From Paracoccaceae bacterium (GTDB lineage Bacteria; Pseudomonadota; Alphaproteobacteria; Rhodobacterales; Rhodobacteraceae), in contig JACKKD010000002.1 in NCBI GenBank assembly GCA_020637675.1, positions 62,001-126,000 on the forward strand: DNA of 64,000 nt, written 5' to 3'. Both the position numbers and the translations under genes were made by a program. The notes below the pieces were generated by a model that was given only the letters and a program-made list of their open reading frames with translations, was not told where the DNA came from and searched no databases. Below are positions 56,252 to 64,000 of the stretch, one piece after another (within the stretch, counting starts at the first letter, position 1; each line of letters begins with the position of its first letter).

Positions 56252-56279
56252 GGATGCGCCCCTTTCGAGGGGCGCATCC
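56252..56279 (+). terminator. UUCG-capped hairpin after symporter gene
   Basis: GGATGCGCCCCT (56252-56263), TTCG loop, AGGGGCGCATCC (56268-56279): a perfect 12-bp stem with a UUCG tetraloop, exceptionally stable in RNA. It starts 10 bp after the symporter stop and ends 24 bp before the next GTG. No U-run, so it probably acts as a partial terminator or 3'-end stabiliser that makes upstream genes more abundant than downstream ones. Confidence 0.75.
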
Positions 56280-56303
56280 CCTATCCTGAATCTGGGGCCG
56301 GCG

Positions 56304-58130
56304 GTGCACGACGATATCCGGACCATCCAGACCTTCCTGGAGTCGGTCCATCCCTACGACACACTGCCGCAGGACGAACTGGCGCGCGTCGCCGGTTCCT
56401 TCGGCCGCAGGCAGGTTCCGGCCGGAACCGAGATCTACGGCATGGGCGAGCCGCTGACGGGGCTTTACCTCATCGAGGCCGGCACGATTGAAATCCTCGA
56501 CCGCAACGGCGTTCTGGTCTCGCTTCTGGGCCGGCGCAATTCCTTCGGCGAGCGCGGGCTGATGCGCGACGGTCTCGCGGTGACCTCCGCGCGCGCGACC
56601 GAGGACGCGACCCTGCTGAAGCTGCCGGTGGGTGAGTTCCGGCGGCTGATCGCGACCTTTCCGTCGTTCGAGCGCTTCTTCAACCGGTCGCGCGGGGCAG
56701 AGCCCCGGGTGAACGACCTGACGACCCGCAAGGTTTCGGAGTTTCTCACGCGCGAACCGCTCGGCTGCGGCCCGATGACGAGCGTCAGGGAGGTCGCAAA
56801 GATCATGCGCGACGCCCGGGTGTCGAGCCTCGGCGTCACCGATGGCGACGGGCGGCTGATCGGCGTCGTGACGACGCGCGACCTCGCCGCCAAGGTCCTC
56901 GCGGAGGGGCGTGACCCTTCGACGCCGGTGGCCGAGGTGATGGCGCCCGATCCGGTGACACTGCCGCCGACCGCCCTCGGGTCCGACATCCTGCACCTGA
57001 TGCTGGAACGGAAGATCGGCCATCTGCCGATCACCGACAACGGCCGCTTCGTCGGCATGGTCACCCAGACCGACCTGACGCGGCTCCAGGCGCTGTCGTC
57101 GGCCGTCCTCATCCGTGACCTCGCGGGTGCCGAGCGGGTGGAGGAGATGGCGACCGTCACCCGGCGCATTCCGCAGCTTCTCCTGCAACTCGTCGGCGGC
57201 AACCACCCGCACGAGGTCACGACGCGGCTTGTCACCGACATCGCGGATGCGGTCACCCGCCGCCTGCTCGCGATGGCCGAGGCCGAATTCGGCACGCCGC
57301 CGGTGCCCTATCTCTGGCTCGCCTGCGGCAGCCAGGGCCGTCAGGAACAGACGGGCGTCTCAGACCAGGACAACTGCCTGATGCTGGATGACCGGGTGAC
57401 GGCCGACGACATGGGCTATTTCGAACGGTTCGCGAGATTCGTGTCCGACGGGCTCAACGCCTGCGGGTACATCTACTGCCCCGGCGACATGATGGCGACG
57501 AACCCGCGCTGGTGCCAGCCGGTGGCGAAGTGGCGCGACTACTTCCGCGGCTGGATCGCCAAGCCCGACCCCGAGGCGCAGATGCTCGCCTCGGTCATGT
57601 TCGACCTCAGGCCGATCGGAGGGGTGACCGGGCTTTTCACCGACATTCAGGCCGAGACGCTCGCGGCGGCGTCGAAGAACTCGATATTCGTCGCCCACAT
57701 GGTCTCCAACTCGCTGAAGCACACGCCGCCCCTCGGCCTCATCCGTGGCTTCGCCACGATCCGCTCCGGCGAGCACCGCAACCAGATCGACCTGAAACAT
57801 TCCGGTGTCGTGCCTGTCGCCGACCTCGGCCGGGTCTATGCGCTGCAGGGCCGGCTCACCGCCGTCAACACCCGGGCGCGGCTGGCGGCGGCGACGGAGA
57901 CGGGCGTGATCTCGCCAACGGGGGGGCGCGACCTGATGGAGGCCTACGACCTCATCGCCGAAACCCGGCTCGAACATCAGGCGCGGCGGGTGCGGGCCGG
58001 CGATGCGCCGGACAATTTCCTTTCGCCCTCGGATCTGTCGGATTTCGAGCGCAGCCACCTGCGGGATGCCTTCGTGGTCGTGCGCACCATGCAATCGGCG
58101 GTGGGACACGGCAAGGCAGCGCTGGGATGA
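56304..58130 (+). CDS. cNMP-binding/CBS/DUF294 nucleotidyltransferase-like protein
   Basis: 608 residues. Order: cyclic-nucleotide-binding-type domain (about 15-130), two CBS domains (about 150-275), DUF294 nucleotidyltransferase-like domain with GSQGRQEQTGVSDQDN (about 342-357; the D-x-D pair 354/356), and a DUF294 C-terminal helical domain (about 470-600). Related to GlnD-type regulators. Cytoplasmic. GTG 56304 start. Partner proteins in this conserved neighbourhood suggest it controls the symporter or acetate metabolism in response to nucleotide signals; unproven. Confidence 0.85.
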   Translation: MHDDIRTIQTFLESVHPYDTLPQDELARVAGSFGRRQVPAGTEIYGMGEPLTGLYLIEAGTIEILDRNGVLVSLLGRRNSFGERGLMRDGLAVTSARATEDATLLKLPVGEFRRLIATFPSFERFFNRSRGAEPRVNDLTTRKVSEFLTREPLGCGPMTSVREVAKIMRDARVSSLGVTDGDGRLIGVVTTRDLAAKVLAEGRDPSTPVAEVMAPDPVTLPPTALGSDILHLMLERKIGHLPITDNGRFVGMVTQTDLTRLQALSSAVLIRDLAGAERVEEMATVTRRIPQLLLQLVGGNHPHEVTTRLVTDIADAVTRRLLAMAEAEFGTPPVPYLWLACGSQGRQEQTGVSDQDNCLMLDDRVTADDMGYFERFARFVSDGLNACGYIYCPGDMMATNPRWCQPVAKWRDYFRGWIAKPDPEAQMLASVMFDLRPIGGVTGLFTDIQAETLAAASKNSIFVAHMVSNSLKHTPPLGLIRGFATIRSGEHRNQIDLKHSGVVPVADLGRVYALQGRLTAVNTRARLAAATETGVISPTGGRDLMEAYDLIAETRLEHQARRVRAGDAPDNFLSPSDLSDFERSHLRDAFVVVRTMQSAVGHGKAALG

Positions 58131-58137
58131 GGTCGTC

Positions 58138-58659
58138 ATGGTAATCCACATGATCGCCTTTCTTGGGATCGGGGCCGCGGTCTTTGCGTTCGTCTACGCG
58201 ATCCGGCACCTGTCCGGCTGGCGGCTGCCGAGCTGGTGGATGCCGGCGGCGGCCGGTGTGGCCATGCTCGGCTATTCCGTCTGGGCGGAATATTCCTGGG
58301 CCGGGCGGACGGCCGAGGCCCTGCCCGAGGGCGTCGCCGTCGTCTGGCAGGGTGGCGAAACCGTCGGTTATCGCCCCTGGACGCTGGTCTTTCCCGCCGC
58401 CTCGCGCCTGATCGCGCTCGATCGGCGCGCGCCCCTGCGCCACGAGGCGCAGCCCGGGGTCGTGATCCTGCCGGTCTTTCTCGTCGCCCGCTGGCAGCCG
58501 ACGGCAACGATGACCATGGCTTTCGACTGCATCGGGGGACGGCAGGCCGAACTCGGCGAGGCGGGCGATTTCGGCACCGACGGCGCACTCGCAGGCGCGG
58601 AATGGCGGGCGGCGGACCCCGAAGATCCACTGATACGCGCGGCATGCATGGGAGGATGA
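58138..58659 (+). CDS. membrane-anchored hypothetical protein
   Basis: About 173 residues. Two N-terminal transmembrane helices (IAFLGIGAAVFAFVYAI and MPAAAGVAMLGYSVWA), then a ~120-residue soluble domain with one or two Cys near the end. Start ATG 58138, 7 bp after the DUF294 stop; the next gene begins 1 bp after its stop, so it is firmly within the operon. No family recognised. Position between a nucleotide-sensing protein and a receiver suggests a signalling or accessory role. Confidence 0.65.
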   Translation: MVIHMIAFLGIGAAVFAFVYAIRHLSGWRLPSWWMPAAAGVAMLGYSVWAEYSWAGRTAEALPEGVAVVWQGGETVGYRPWTLVFPAASRLIALDRRAPLRHEAQPGVVILPVFLVARWQPTATMTMAFDCIGGRQAELGEAGDFGTDGALAGAEWRAADPEDPLIRAACMGG

Positions 58660-58660
58660 C

Positions 58661-59062
58661 ATGGAGGGAGGCAAGCTCAGACACCGCGTCCTGATCGTGG
58701 AGGACGAGGACAACATCGCGCTCGCGCTCGACTACGTGCTGACCCGGGAGGGGTACGACCACGAAAGGATCGCGAACGGCGCCGAAGCCTTGCCGAAGAT
58801 CCGCGACACGGCGCCCGATCTCGTCCTTCTCGACGTGATGCTGCCCGAGGTCTCGGGCTACGAGATCTGCCAGAACGTGCGGATGGACCCCAAGCTGAAG
58901 GACGTGAAGATCCTGATGATGACCGCGCGCGGCTCCGCGATCGAGCGGCGCAAGGGACTGGCGCTCGGCGCCGACGGGTTCATCGCCAAGCCCTTCGAAC
59001 TCAAGGAGTTGCGCGAGGAGGTGCGCCGGCTTCTCGAACCGGGGGCGGGAGGCAATGCTTGA
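58661..59062 (+). CDS. single-domain response regulator (CheY-like)
   Basis: 133 residues, receiver domain only. Acidic residues in IVEDEDN (14-17), phospho-acceptor Asp58 (LLDVMLPE), Thr in MMTARG, and Lys in IAKPFE. No output domain, so it must act by binding a partner. Its stop overlaps the start of the exonuclease fusion by 8 bp, implying a functional pair. Confidence 0.9.
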   Translation: MEGGKLRHRVLIVEDEDNIALALDYVLTREGYDHERIANGAEALPKIRDTAPDLVLLDVMLPEVSGYEICQNVRMDPKLKDVKILMMTARGSAIERRKGLALGADGFIAKPFELKELREEVRRLLEPGAGGNA

Positions 59063-61163
59063 ACGGCTGAGCCTCCGGCAGCGGCTCCTGCTGTTCTTTG
59101 CGGCCCTCGCCCTGGGTGGGGTCGCGGCGATCGCGGGCGGGCTCTGGGTCTCGTTCCTGCGCATGGGCGACCCGGAGGTTGCTTCGGGGTTCATTCTCGC
59201 GGGCGCGGCGGCGGGCCTCGGACTTCTCGGCGTCGTCACCTGGGTCTGGCGCCTCTTCGACGAGAACGTGGGCCGCGCGCTCGACCGGATCGCCGCGGGG
59301 CTGAGGGCGCAGGCCCATGCCGAGGGCGCCGGGGCCTTCGATCCGGGACCCGCGCGCTATCTCGGCGATCTCGGCCCCGCCGCGGCGGCAGTGTCCGGCA
59401 CGCTTGCCGCGACACGGTCGGCGCTCGATGCGGCGGTGGAGCGCGAGACAGGGCGGCTCCAGTCCGAGAAGGGGCGGCTGGAGGCGCTCCTCTCGGACGT
59501 GCCGGCCGGGGTGCTTCTTTGTTCGGCGTCGCATCAGCTGGTCTTCTACAACGGACCCGCGACCGACCTCCTCGGCGCCGGCGCGGCGCCGGGGCTCGAC
59601 CGCAAGGTCTTCGACTCCCTTCGCGCCGCACCGCTTGCCCATGCCTACGAACGGCTCGTCGCCTCGGGCGAGGCCGATGCCGTCTCGGACCTGATGGTGG
59701 CGACGGTGGACGGCGCGCGGGTGCTGTCCGGCCGGATGCGGCTTCTCGACAGCGCGGGGGGAAAGCCAGGCTACGTCCTGACGCTGCGCGACGTGACGAC
59801 CGACCTCGCGGTCCACGCGGGCCGCGACCGGCTGCTCGAGGAGATATTCGACCGCATCCGCCGCCCGGCCGCCAATCTTCAGACGGTGATCGGCGTCGCC
59901 ACCGAGGACGGGGGCGGCCTCGGCGAGGGCGGACCGGGCGGGGGAGGGGCCCTCGGCGCGGCCATGCTGCAGGAGGTGGGTGCGCTCGCCTCCACGGTGC
60001 GCGAACTCGGCGAGCGTTACGACGCGGCGCGCGGCGCCTGGACGGTGCTGCCGATGACCCGGGCGGCGGACCTCGTCGACGGGCTCGGGGCGCGGGTGGA
60101 GGCGCAGGGCCAGGCGCTCGTGTCCCGCGCCGCCGACCTCATCCTGCGCTGCGACGGGTTCGAGATCGTGGCGCTCCTCGCCGGCCTCGTCCGCCGCCTT
60201 GCGGAAAGGGGCGACGCGGCCGACTTCCGGCTGGAAATCGCCGAAGAGGGGGCGGGTGCCCTTCTCAGCCTCGACTGGACGGGGCTGCCTCTTTCCATCG
60301 GGATGCTGGAGGGCTGGCTGGCCGAGCCCGTCGATCCCGCCGCCGAAGTCACCGGGCGCGCGGTGCTCGCCACCCATGCGACCGAATGCTGGCCGGAGGC
60401 CGGAACGGCGGCGGGCGCGGCCGGGCGGCCGGCGATCCGGCTGCCGATCCGTGACGCGCGACATGCGGCGCGCAACATCAAGCCGATCACCCGGCAGGTG
60501 GTCTACGACTTCGACCTCTTGTTCCGCCCGCGCGCCGCGGCCGCACTCGCGGAGACTCCGCTCGAAACGCTGACCTACGTCGTCTTCGACAGCGAGACGA
60601 CGGGACTCCTGCCGGACCAGGGCGACGAGATCTGCCAGATCGCGGGGCTGCGGCTGGTGAACGGCCGCCGCGTGGCGGGCGAGGTCTTCGACATGCTGGT
60701 TAACCCCGGCCGGCCGATCCCGGCCAGGGCGACCGAGGTGCACGGAATCTCCGACGCGATGGTTGTCGATGCGCCGGGCGTTGTGGAGGCGGTGACCCGT
60801 TTCCACAAGTTCGCGGAGGACGCGGTGCTGATCGCCCACAACGCACCCTTCGACATGGCCTTCCTGAAGCGCCGCGAGGTCGAGATCGGGCGCGCCTTCG
60901 ACAACCCCGTGCTCGATACCGTGCTCCTCTCGGCCGTTGTCTACGGCCAGACCGAGGTTCACAGCCTCGACGCGCTGAGCCACCGGCTCGGCATCACCAT
61001 CCCGGAGGAGGCGCGCCACACCGCAATCGGCGACACGATCGCCACGGCGGAAGCCTTCCTCAAGCTCCTGCCGATGCTGAAGGGCAAGGGGCTGGTCACC
61101 TTCGGCGACCTTTTGGCCGAGGTCAGGAAACATGGGCGGCTCCTGAAGGACCTGAACGCCTGA
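59055..61163 (+). CDS. membrane PAS/pseudo-kinase fused to DEDDh 3'-5' exonuclease
   Basis: 702 residues. Two N-terminal transmembrane helices (about 12-30 and 40-62), a HAMP-like linker, a PAS-type domain (about 140-260), a kinase-like core in which the H-box His is replaced by Asp266 (FDRIRRPAANLQ), a degenerate ATPase-like stretch (about 360-470), and a C-terminal DnaQ-type exonuclease (about 500-690). The exonuclease keeps its catalytic set: Asp512/Glu514 (FDSETTG), HNAPFD (595-600) and His655/Asp660 (HTAIGD). The kinase part cannot autophosphorylate by the usual route; the nuclease looks active. Overlaps the receiver gene by 8 bp. Role unknown. Confidence 0.82.
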   Translation: MLERLSLRQRLLLFFAALALGGVAAIAGGLWVSFLRMGDPEVASGFILAGAAAGLGLLGVVTWVWRLFDENVGRALDRIAAGLRAQAHAEGAGAFDPGPARYLGDLGPAAAAVSGTLAATRSALDAAVERETGRLQSEKGRLEALLSDVPAGVLLCSASHQLVFYNGPATDLLGAGAAPGLDRKVFDSLRAAPLAHAYERLVASGEADAVSDLMVATVDGARVLSGRMRLLDSAGGKPGYVLTLRDVTTDLAVHAGRDRLLEEIFDRIRRPAANLQTVIGVATEDGGGLGEGGPGGGGALGAAMLQEVGALASTVRELGERYDAARGAWTVLPMTRAADLVDGLGARVEAQGQALVSRAADLILRCDGFEIVALLAGLVRRLAERGDAADFRLEIAEEGAGALLSLDWTGLPLSIGMLEGWLAEPVDPAAEVTGRAVLATHATECWPEAGTAAGAAGRPAIRLPIRDARHAARNIKPITRQVVYDFDLLFRPRAAAALAETPLETLTYVVFDSETTGLLPDQGDEICQIAGLRLVNGRRVAGEVFDMLVNPGRPIPARATEVHGISDAMVVDAPGVVEAVTRFHKFAEDAVLIAHNAPFDMAFLKRREVEIGRAFDNPVLDTVLLSAVVYGQTEVHSLDALSHRLGITIPEEARHTAIGDTIATAEAFLKLLPMLKGKGLVTFGDLLAEVRKHGRLLKDLNA

Positions 61164-61171
61164 TGGGGCGG

Positions 61172-61195
61172 CCCGTCCCCGTCCCCGTCCCCGCC
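61172..61195. repeat. short tandem CCCGTC repeat
   Basis: Three perfect CCCGTC units followed by a fourth, CCCGCC, immediately after the exonuclease stop. Likely slippage product in non-coding DNA. Confidence 0.5.
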
Positions 61196-61234
61196 CCTGT
61201 CGCTGTCGCCGCGCCGCCCCCACCTCTCATCGCC

Positions 61235-61248
61235 TCCCCTCGAGGGGA
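61235..61248. terminator. 14-bp palindrome between convergent genes
   Basis: TCCCCTCGAGGGGA, a perfect palindrome between the exonuclease stop (61163) and the truA stop (61300). Possible bidirectional terminator without T-run; weakly supported. Confidence 0.35.
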
Positions 61249-61299
61249 AGGGGAGCCGCCGGCGCCGGGGCGGGTGGCGTATTTCGGCAACGCGGACCT

Positions 61300-62067
61300 T
61301 CAGCCGAAGGGGTCTTCCGGGTAGGAGACGCCGGTGAGGCAGAGCCCGTCGGGCGGCGCGACGGGGCCGCAGGCGGCGCGGTCGCGGGCCTGAAGTGCGG
61401 CTTTCACATCGGCGGGGGACCACGCTCCGGCGCCGGCGCGCTCGAGCGTGCCGACGATGGAACGGACCTGGTTGTGAAGGAAGCTTCGGGCGCGCAGGTG
61501 AAACCGGTATTCGCGGCCGTGGGGTATTTCCACATCCTCGATCCTGATCTCGTCGAGCGTCTTAAGGGGGCTCTTCGACTGGCAGAGGGTGGAGCGGAAG
61601 GTGGTGAAGTCGTGACGGCCGACAAGGTGCTCCGCAGCCTCGCGCATCGCCTCGGCGTCCAGTGGCCGGAGCACCCGCCAGGCGAGGCCTGCGCCGAGCG
61701 TGAGCGGCGCGCGGCGGGCGATCAGGCGATACGTATAGCGCCGTTCGCTGGCACTGAAGCGGGCGTGGAAGTCCGGGGCGACGCGCGCGGCGGCTAGGAT
61801 GGCGACGGGGGCGGGCTTCAGGTGCCAGTTCAGCGCCTCCATCAGGCGGAACGGCTCCCACTCCTTGGCGAGGTCGCAATGCGCGACCTGGCCCGTGGCG
61901 TGGACGCCCGCGTCGGTGCGGCCGGCGGCGGCGATGGAGGGGATGTCCGCTTCGAGCCGGGCGAGCGCGGCCTCCACGGTCGCCTGAACCGATGGCTGCG
62001 CGGTCTGGCGCTGCCAGCCCGCGAAGGGGCCGCCATGGTATTCGACCTTGAGCGCGTAGCGAGGCAT
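61300..62067 (-). CDS. truA: tRNA pseudouridine(38-40) synthase TruA
   Basis: 255 residues. Catalytic Asp in AAGRTDAGVHATGQV; RRYTYRLIARRAP and SFLHNQVRSIVGTL are typical. Modifies U38-40 in the tRNA anticodon arm. ATG 62067; the frame is open further up but only over ycjX upstream DNA. Divergent from ycjX. Confidence 0.94.
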   Translation of the reverse strand: MPRYALKVEYHGGPFAGWQRQTAQPSVQATVEAALARLEADIPSIAAAGRTDAGVHATGQVAHCDLAKEWEPFRLMEALNWHLKPAPVAILAAARVAPDFHARFSASERRYTYRLIARRAPLTLGAGLAWRVLRPLDAEAMREAAEHLVGRHDFTTFRSTLCQSKSPLKTLDEIRIEDVEIPHGREYRFHLRARSFLHNQVRSIVGTLERAGAGAWSPADVKAALQARDRAACGPVAPPDGLCLTGVSYPEDPFG

Positions 62068-62161
62068 CCGCCCCTTTAACGCCCGCGCGGGGGACTTGGC
62101 AATCGCCCCTACCCTTGCGGCGAAGGGCGGCCTATCTTTGAACAAAGACGAGGGGCAGGCT

Positions 62162-63565
62162 TTGGCTTTATCCGACATCACCGGGGCGCTCGGCCGTACG
62201 ATCGAGGGGCTGGCGCAGCCCTTTTCCGATCCGGCGATCCGGCTGGGCGTCACGGGTCTCAGTCGCGCGGGCAAGACCGTGTTCATCACGGCGCTCGTCG
62301 CCAACCTGATGGACCGGGGGCGGATGCCGGGGCTCAGGGCGGCGGCCGAGGGGCGCATCCTTTCGGCCTTCCTGCAACCCCAGCCCGACGACACCGTGCC
62401 GCGGTTCGACTACGAGGCGCATCTGGCGGCCCTGACGGGACCGGAGCCGCACTGGCCGGAGAGCACGCGGGCGGTGAGCGAACTCAGGCTCTCGTTCCGG
62501 CTCAGGGAGTCGGGGATTCTGGGCGGGGTCCGGGGGCCGAGAACGCTCCACCTCGACATCGTCGACTATCCCGGCGAATGGCTTCTGGACCTCGGGCTCA
62601 TTGGGCGGAGCTATGCCGGCTGGGCGGGCGACGTGCTCGCGCGGATCGCGGGTCGTGCCGAGGCGGCGGGCTATCTCGCGGCTCTGGCGAACGTCGACGC
62701 GGCGGCGGCGCATGAGGAGACGGTGGCGAAGGCGCTGGCCGAGACCTTCACGCACTACCTCGCCGCCGCGCGGGCGGCGGGCTACTCGGACTGCACGCCG
62801 GGCCGGTTCCTCCTGCCGGGGGAGCTTGCTGGCTCGCCGGTCCTGACCTTCGCGCCGCTGCCTGCGGCCACGGCGACCCCGCGCGGCGCGCTCTGGCGCG
62901 AGATGGAACGGCGCTTCGAAGCCTACAAGGAGAAGGTGGTGAAGCCCTTCTTCCGCGACCATTTCGCCCGCATCGACCGGCAGGTGGTGCTTGTGGACGC
63001 GCTGGGCGCGATCCATTCCGGGCCACGCGCGGTGGAGGACATGCGCACCGCGATGGCCGATATCCTTGCGGCCTTCCGCCCCGGCAAGGTCGGCTGGCTG
63101 ATGGGCCTTCTCGGCGCGCGGCGGGTGGAGCGGATCCTTTTCGCCGCGACCAAGGCCGATCACCTGCACCATACCCAGCACACCCGCCTCACGGCGATCA
63201 TGGCGGCCCTCGTCCGAGAGGCGAAGGACCGGGCGGATTTCGCCGGCGCCGACACCGCCGCCATGTCCATCGCGGCCCTGCGCGCCACGGTCGAGGAGAC
63301 GGTGACGCACGAGGGCCGGGTGCTCGACGCCGTGCGCGGCCGGCTTCTGGCGACGGGGCGCGAGGCCACGTTCTATGCCGGGGACCTGCCGCAGAACGCG
63401 GCCGAGATCCTTTCCCCGGCGCGCCAGGGGGCGACGGGCTGGCTCGACGCAGACTACCGGGTGATGAGCTTCGCGCCGGCGCGGCTGAACCTGAAGCCGG
63501 GCGAGGGGCCGCCGCACATCCGGCTCGACCGAGCGGCGGAGTTCCTCTTGGGCGACAGGTTGTGA
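62162..63565 (+). CDS. ycjX: YcjX-family P-loop GTPase-like protein
   Basis: About 467 residues, DUF463/YcjX. P-loop GLSRAGKTVFI, then HLDIVDYPGEWLLDL (switch-like) and FAATKADHLHHTQH. Stress-associated in other proteobacteria; GTPase of unclear function. Starts are all TTG or weak; TTG 62162 has GAGGGGCAGG upstream, TTG 62138 and 62096 are alternatives. Followed 7 bp later by ycjF. Confidence 0.87.
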   Translation: MALSDITGALGRTIEGLAQPFSDPAIRLGVTGLSRAGKTVFITALVANLMDRGRMPGLRAAAEGRILSAFLQPQPDDTVPRFDYEAHLAALTGPEPHWPESTRAVSELRLSFRLRESGILGGVRGPRTLHLDIVDYPGEWLLDLGLIGRSYAGWAGDVLARIAGRAEAAGYLAALANVDAAAAHEETVAKALAETFTHYLAAARAAGYSDCTPGRFLLPGELAGSPVLTFAPLPAATATPRGALWREMERRFEAYKEKVVKPFFRDHFARIDRQVVLVDALGAIHSGPRAVEDMRTAMADILAAFRPGKVGWLMGLLGARRVERILFAATKADHLHHTQHTRLTAIMAALVREAKDRADFAGADTAAMSIAALRATVEETVTHEGRVLDAVRGRLLATGREATFYAGDLPQNAAEILSPARQGATGWLDADYRVMSFAPARLNLKPGEGPPHIRLDRAAEFLLGDRL

Positions 63566-63572
63566 GGCGAGA

Positions 63573-64000
63573 ATGACGAACCCCAAAGGCCCCGTCCTGA
63601 TCGAGCGCGAGGAGGCGGCCGCGATCGGCCCCGACGCGGCGCCGCCCGTGCCCGACCTCGCGCCCGTGCCCGAAGGGCGGGCCATGCAGACGCTCGCGGT
63701 GCTGGCGGCGCGGCCGCGCTCGCGCCTCGGGCGGTTCTTCTGGGGTGCCGCCGCGGCGCTCGTGGGCTTCATGGCCTCCGTCGCGACCTGGCGCTTTGTC
63801 GAGGGGCTTCTGGCGACGCATCCGGTGATCGGCTGGATTGCCGCCGGGCTGACGGCGCTATTCGTTCTGGCGGCGCTGCTGGTCGCGCTGCGCGAGGCCG
63901 CCGCCTGGGCGCGGCTCGGACGGCTCGATCGGGTCCACAAGGCCGCCCTTGCGGCCGCGGGGTCGGGCGACCTGAAAGCCGCGGGCCGGGTCGTCGACGG
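63573..64000 (+). CDS. ycjF: YcjF-family membrane protein (3' end outside window)
   Basis: DUF697/TIGR01620 protein; about 142 N-terminal residues are seen. Acidic/Pro-rich cytoplasmic lead, then two hydrophobic helices (about 55-75 and 85-108), then a charged segment (WARLGRLDRVHKAAL). ATG 63573 with AGGCGAG upstream, 7 bp after ycjX, its usual partner. Cut by the window end. Confidence 0.82.
   Translation, partial: MTNPKGPVLIEREEAAAIGPDAAPPVPDLAPVPEGRAMQTLAVLAARPRSRLGRFFWGAAAALVGFMASVATWRFVEGLLATHPVIGWIAAGLTALFVLAALLVALREAAAWARLGRLDRVHKAALAAAGSGDLKAAGRVVD

Noticed and set aside
54169..56277. 702-codon minus-strand frame across the symporter
   Set aside because: Composition dominated by His, Arg, Asp and Glu with no motif; shadow of the symporter gene.
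59001..61223. 740-codon minus-strand frame across the exonuclease fusion
   Set aside because: Shadow frame; the plus-strand protein has intact catalytic motifs and codon use.

Overview
The window is a high-GC, gene-dense stretch of a chromosome, most likely from a Rhodobacterales alphaproteobacterium (Rhodobacteraceae type). This rests on gene content, not a database search: an ectoine-degradation deacetylase, Tat-exported solute-binding and PBP4 proteins, a class I lysyl-tRNA synthetase, the YcjX/YcjF pair, and the acs / DUF4212 / SLC5 symporter / DUF294 cluster. I see no rRNA, tRNA, CRISPR array, prophage or intact insertion sequence. One small accessory patch (about 34.5-36.4 kb) differs in composition and carries a transposase remnant with its REP repeats.

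Layout. (1) 1-6.75 kb: the 3' part of doeB (ectoine catabolism), a convergent LuxR-type regulator, then a forward operon for a polyamine-type ABC importer (ATPase, Tat-exported binding protein, two permeases), a short-chain dehydrogenase and a small cupin. (2) 7.1-11.4 kb, reverse: an RND efflux pump (adaptor plus pump). (3) 11.6-14.1 kb, forward: the 5-oxoprolinase operon pxpBCA. (4) 14.1-34.5 kb: a surface-polysaccharide locus. It holds rmlCBDA (reverse), a forward run of translationally coupled genes (UDP-glucuronate decarboxylase, polytopic membrane protein, two GT2 enzymes, LPG-synthase/UPF0104-like membrane protein, FAD oxidoreductase, polysaccharide deacetylase, GT4), a reverse operon (epimerase, GT39, GMC oxidoreductase with a four-Cys cluster), then a WbpA-type UDP-sugar dehydrogenase and a second FAD oxidoreductase paralogous to the first. 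Sugar-nucleotide supply, lipid-linked sugar synthesis and GT-C transfer are all represented; Wzx, Wzy, Wzz and an initiating phosphoglycosyltransferase are not visible here. (5) 34.5-36.4 kb: hairpin-rich DNA, a 53-residue ORF with its own RBS and an excellent intrinsic terminator, a truncated REP-associated transposase with three REP palindromes, and two small genes of lower GC. (6) 36.4-50.7 kb: housekeeping and small-function genes (ettA, a GNAT acetyltransferase, nadD, a PBP4-type dacB, dadA, a secreted small protein, a TerB-like protein, lysS, a CHAD protein), a large beta-helix protein, a hybrid histidine kinase with a degenerate ATPase domain, and a HugZ-like protein. (7) 51.2-61.2 kb: an acetate module: acs behind a recognisable promoter, an adenylate kinase, DUF4212 + SLC5 symporter, a UUCG-capped hairpin, a cNMP/CBS/DUF294 protein, a small membrane protein, a stand-alone receiver, and a membrane-bound PAS/pseudo-kinase fused to a DEDDh 3'-5' exonuclease. 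(8) 61.3-64 kb: truA (reverse) and ycjX-ycjF (ycjF cut by the window end).

The most unusual item is the fusion at 59055-61163. A sensor-like membrane protein whose kinase core has lost its phospho-acceptor His ends in an intact-looking exonuclease, inside an acetate-uptake/activation operon and next to a free receiver protein. Second is the isolated small-ORF/structured-DNA unit at 34.7-35.1 kb.
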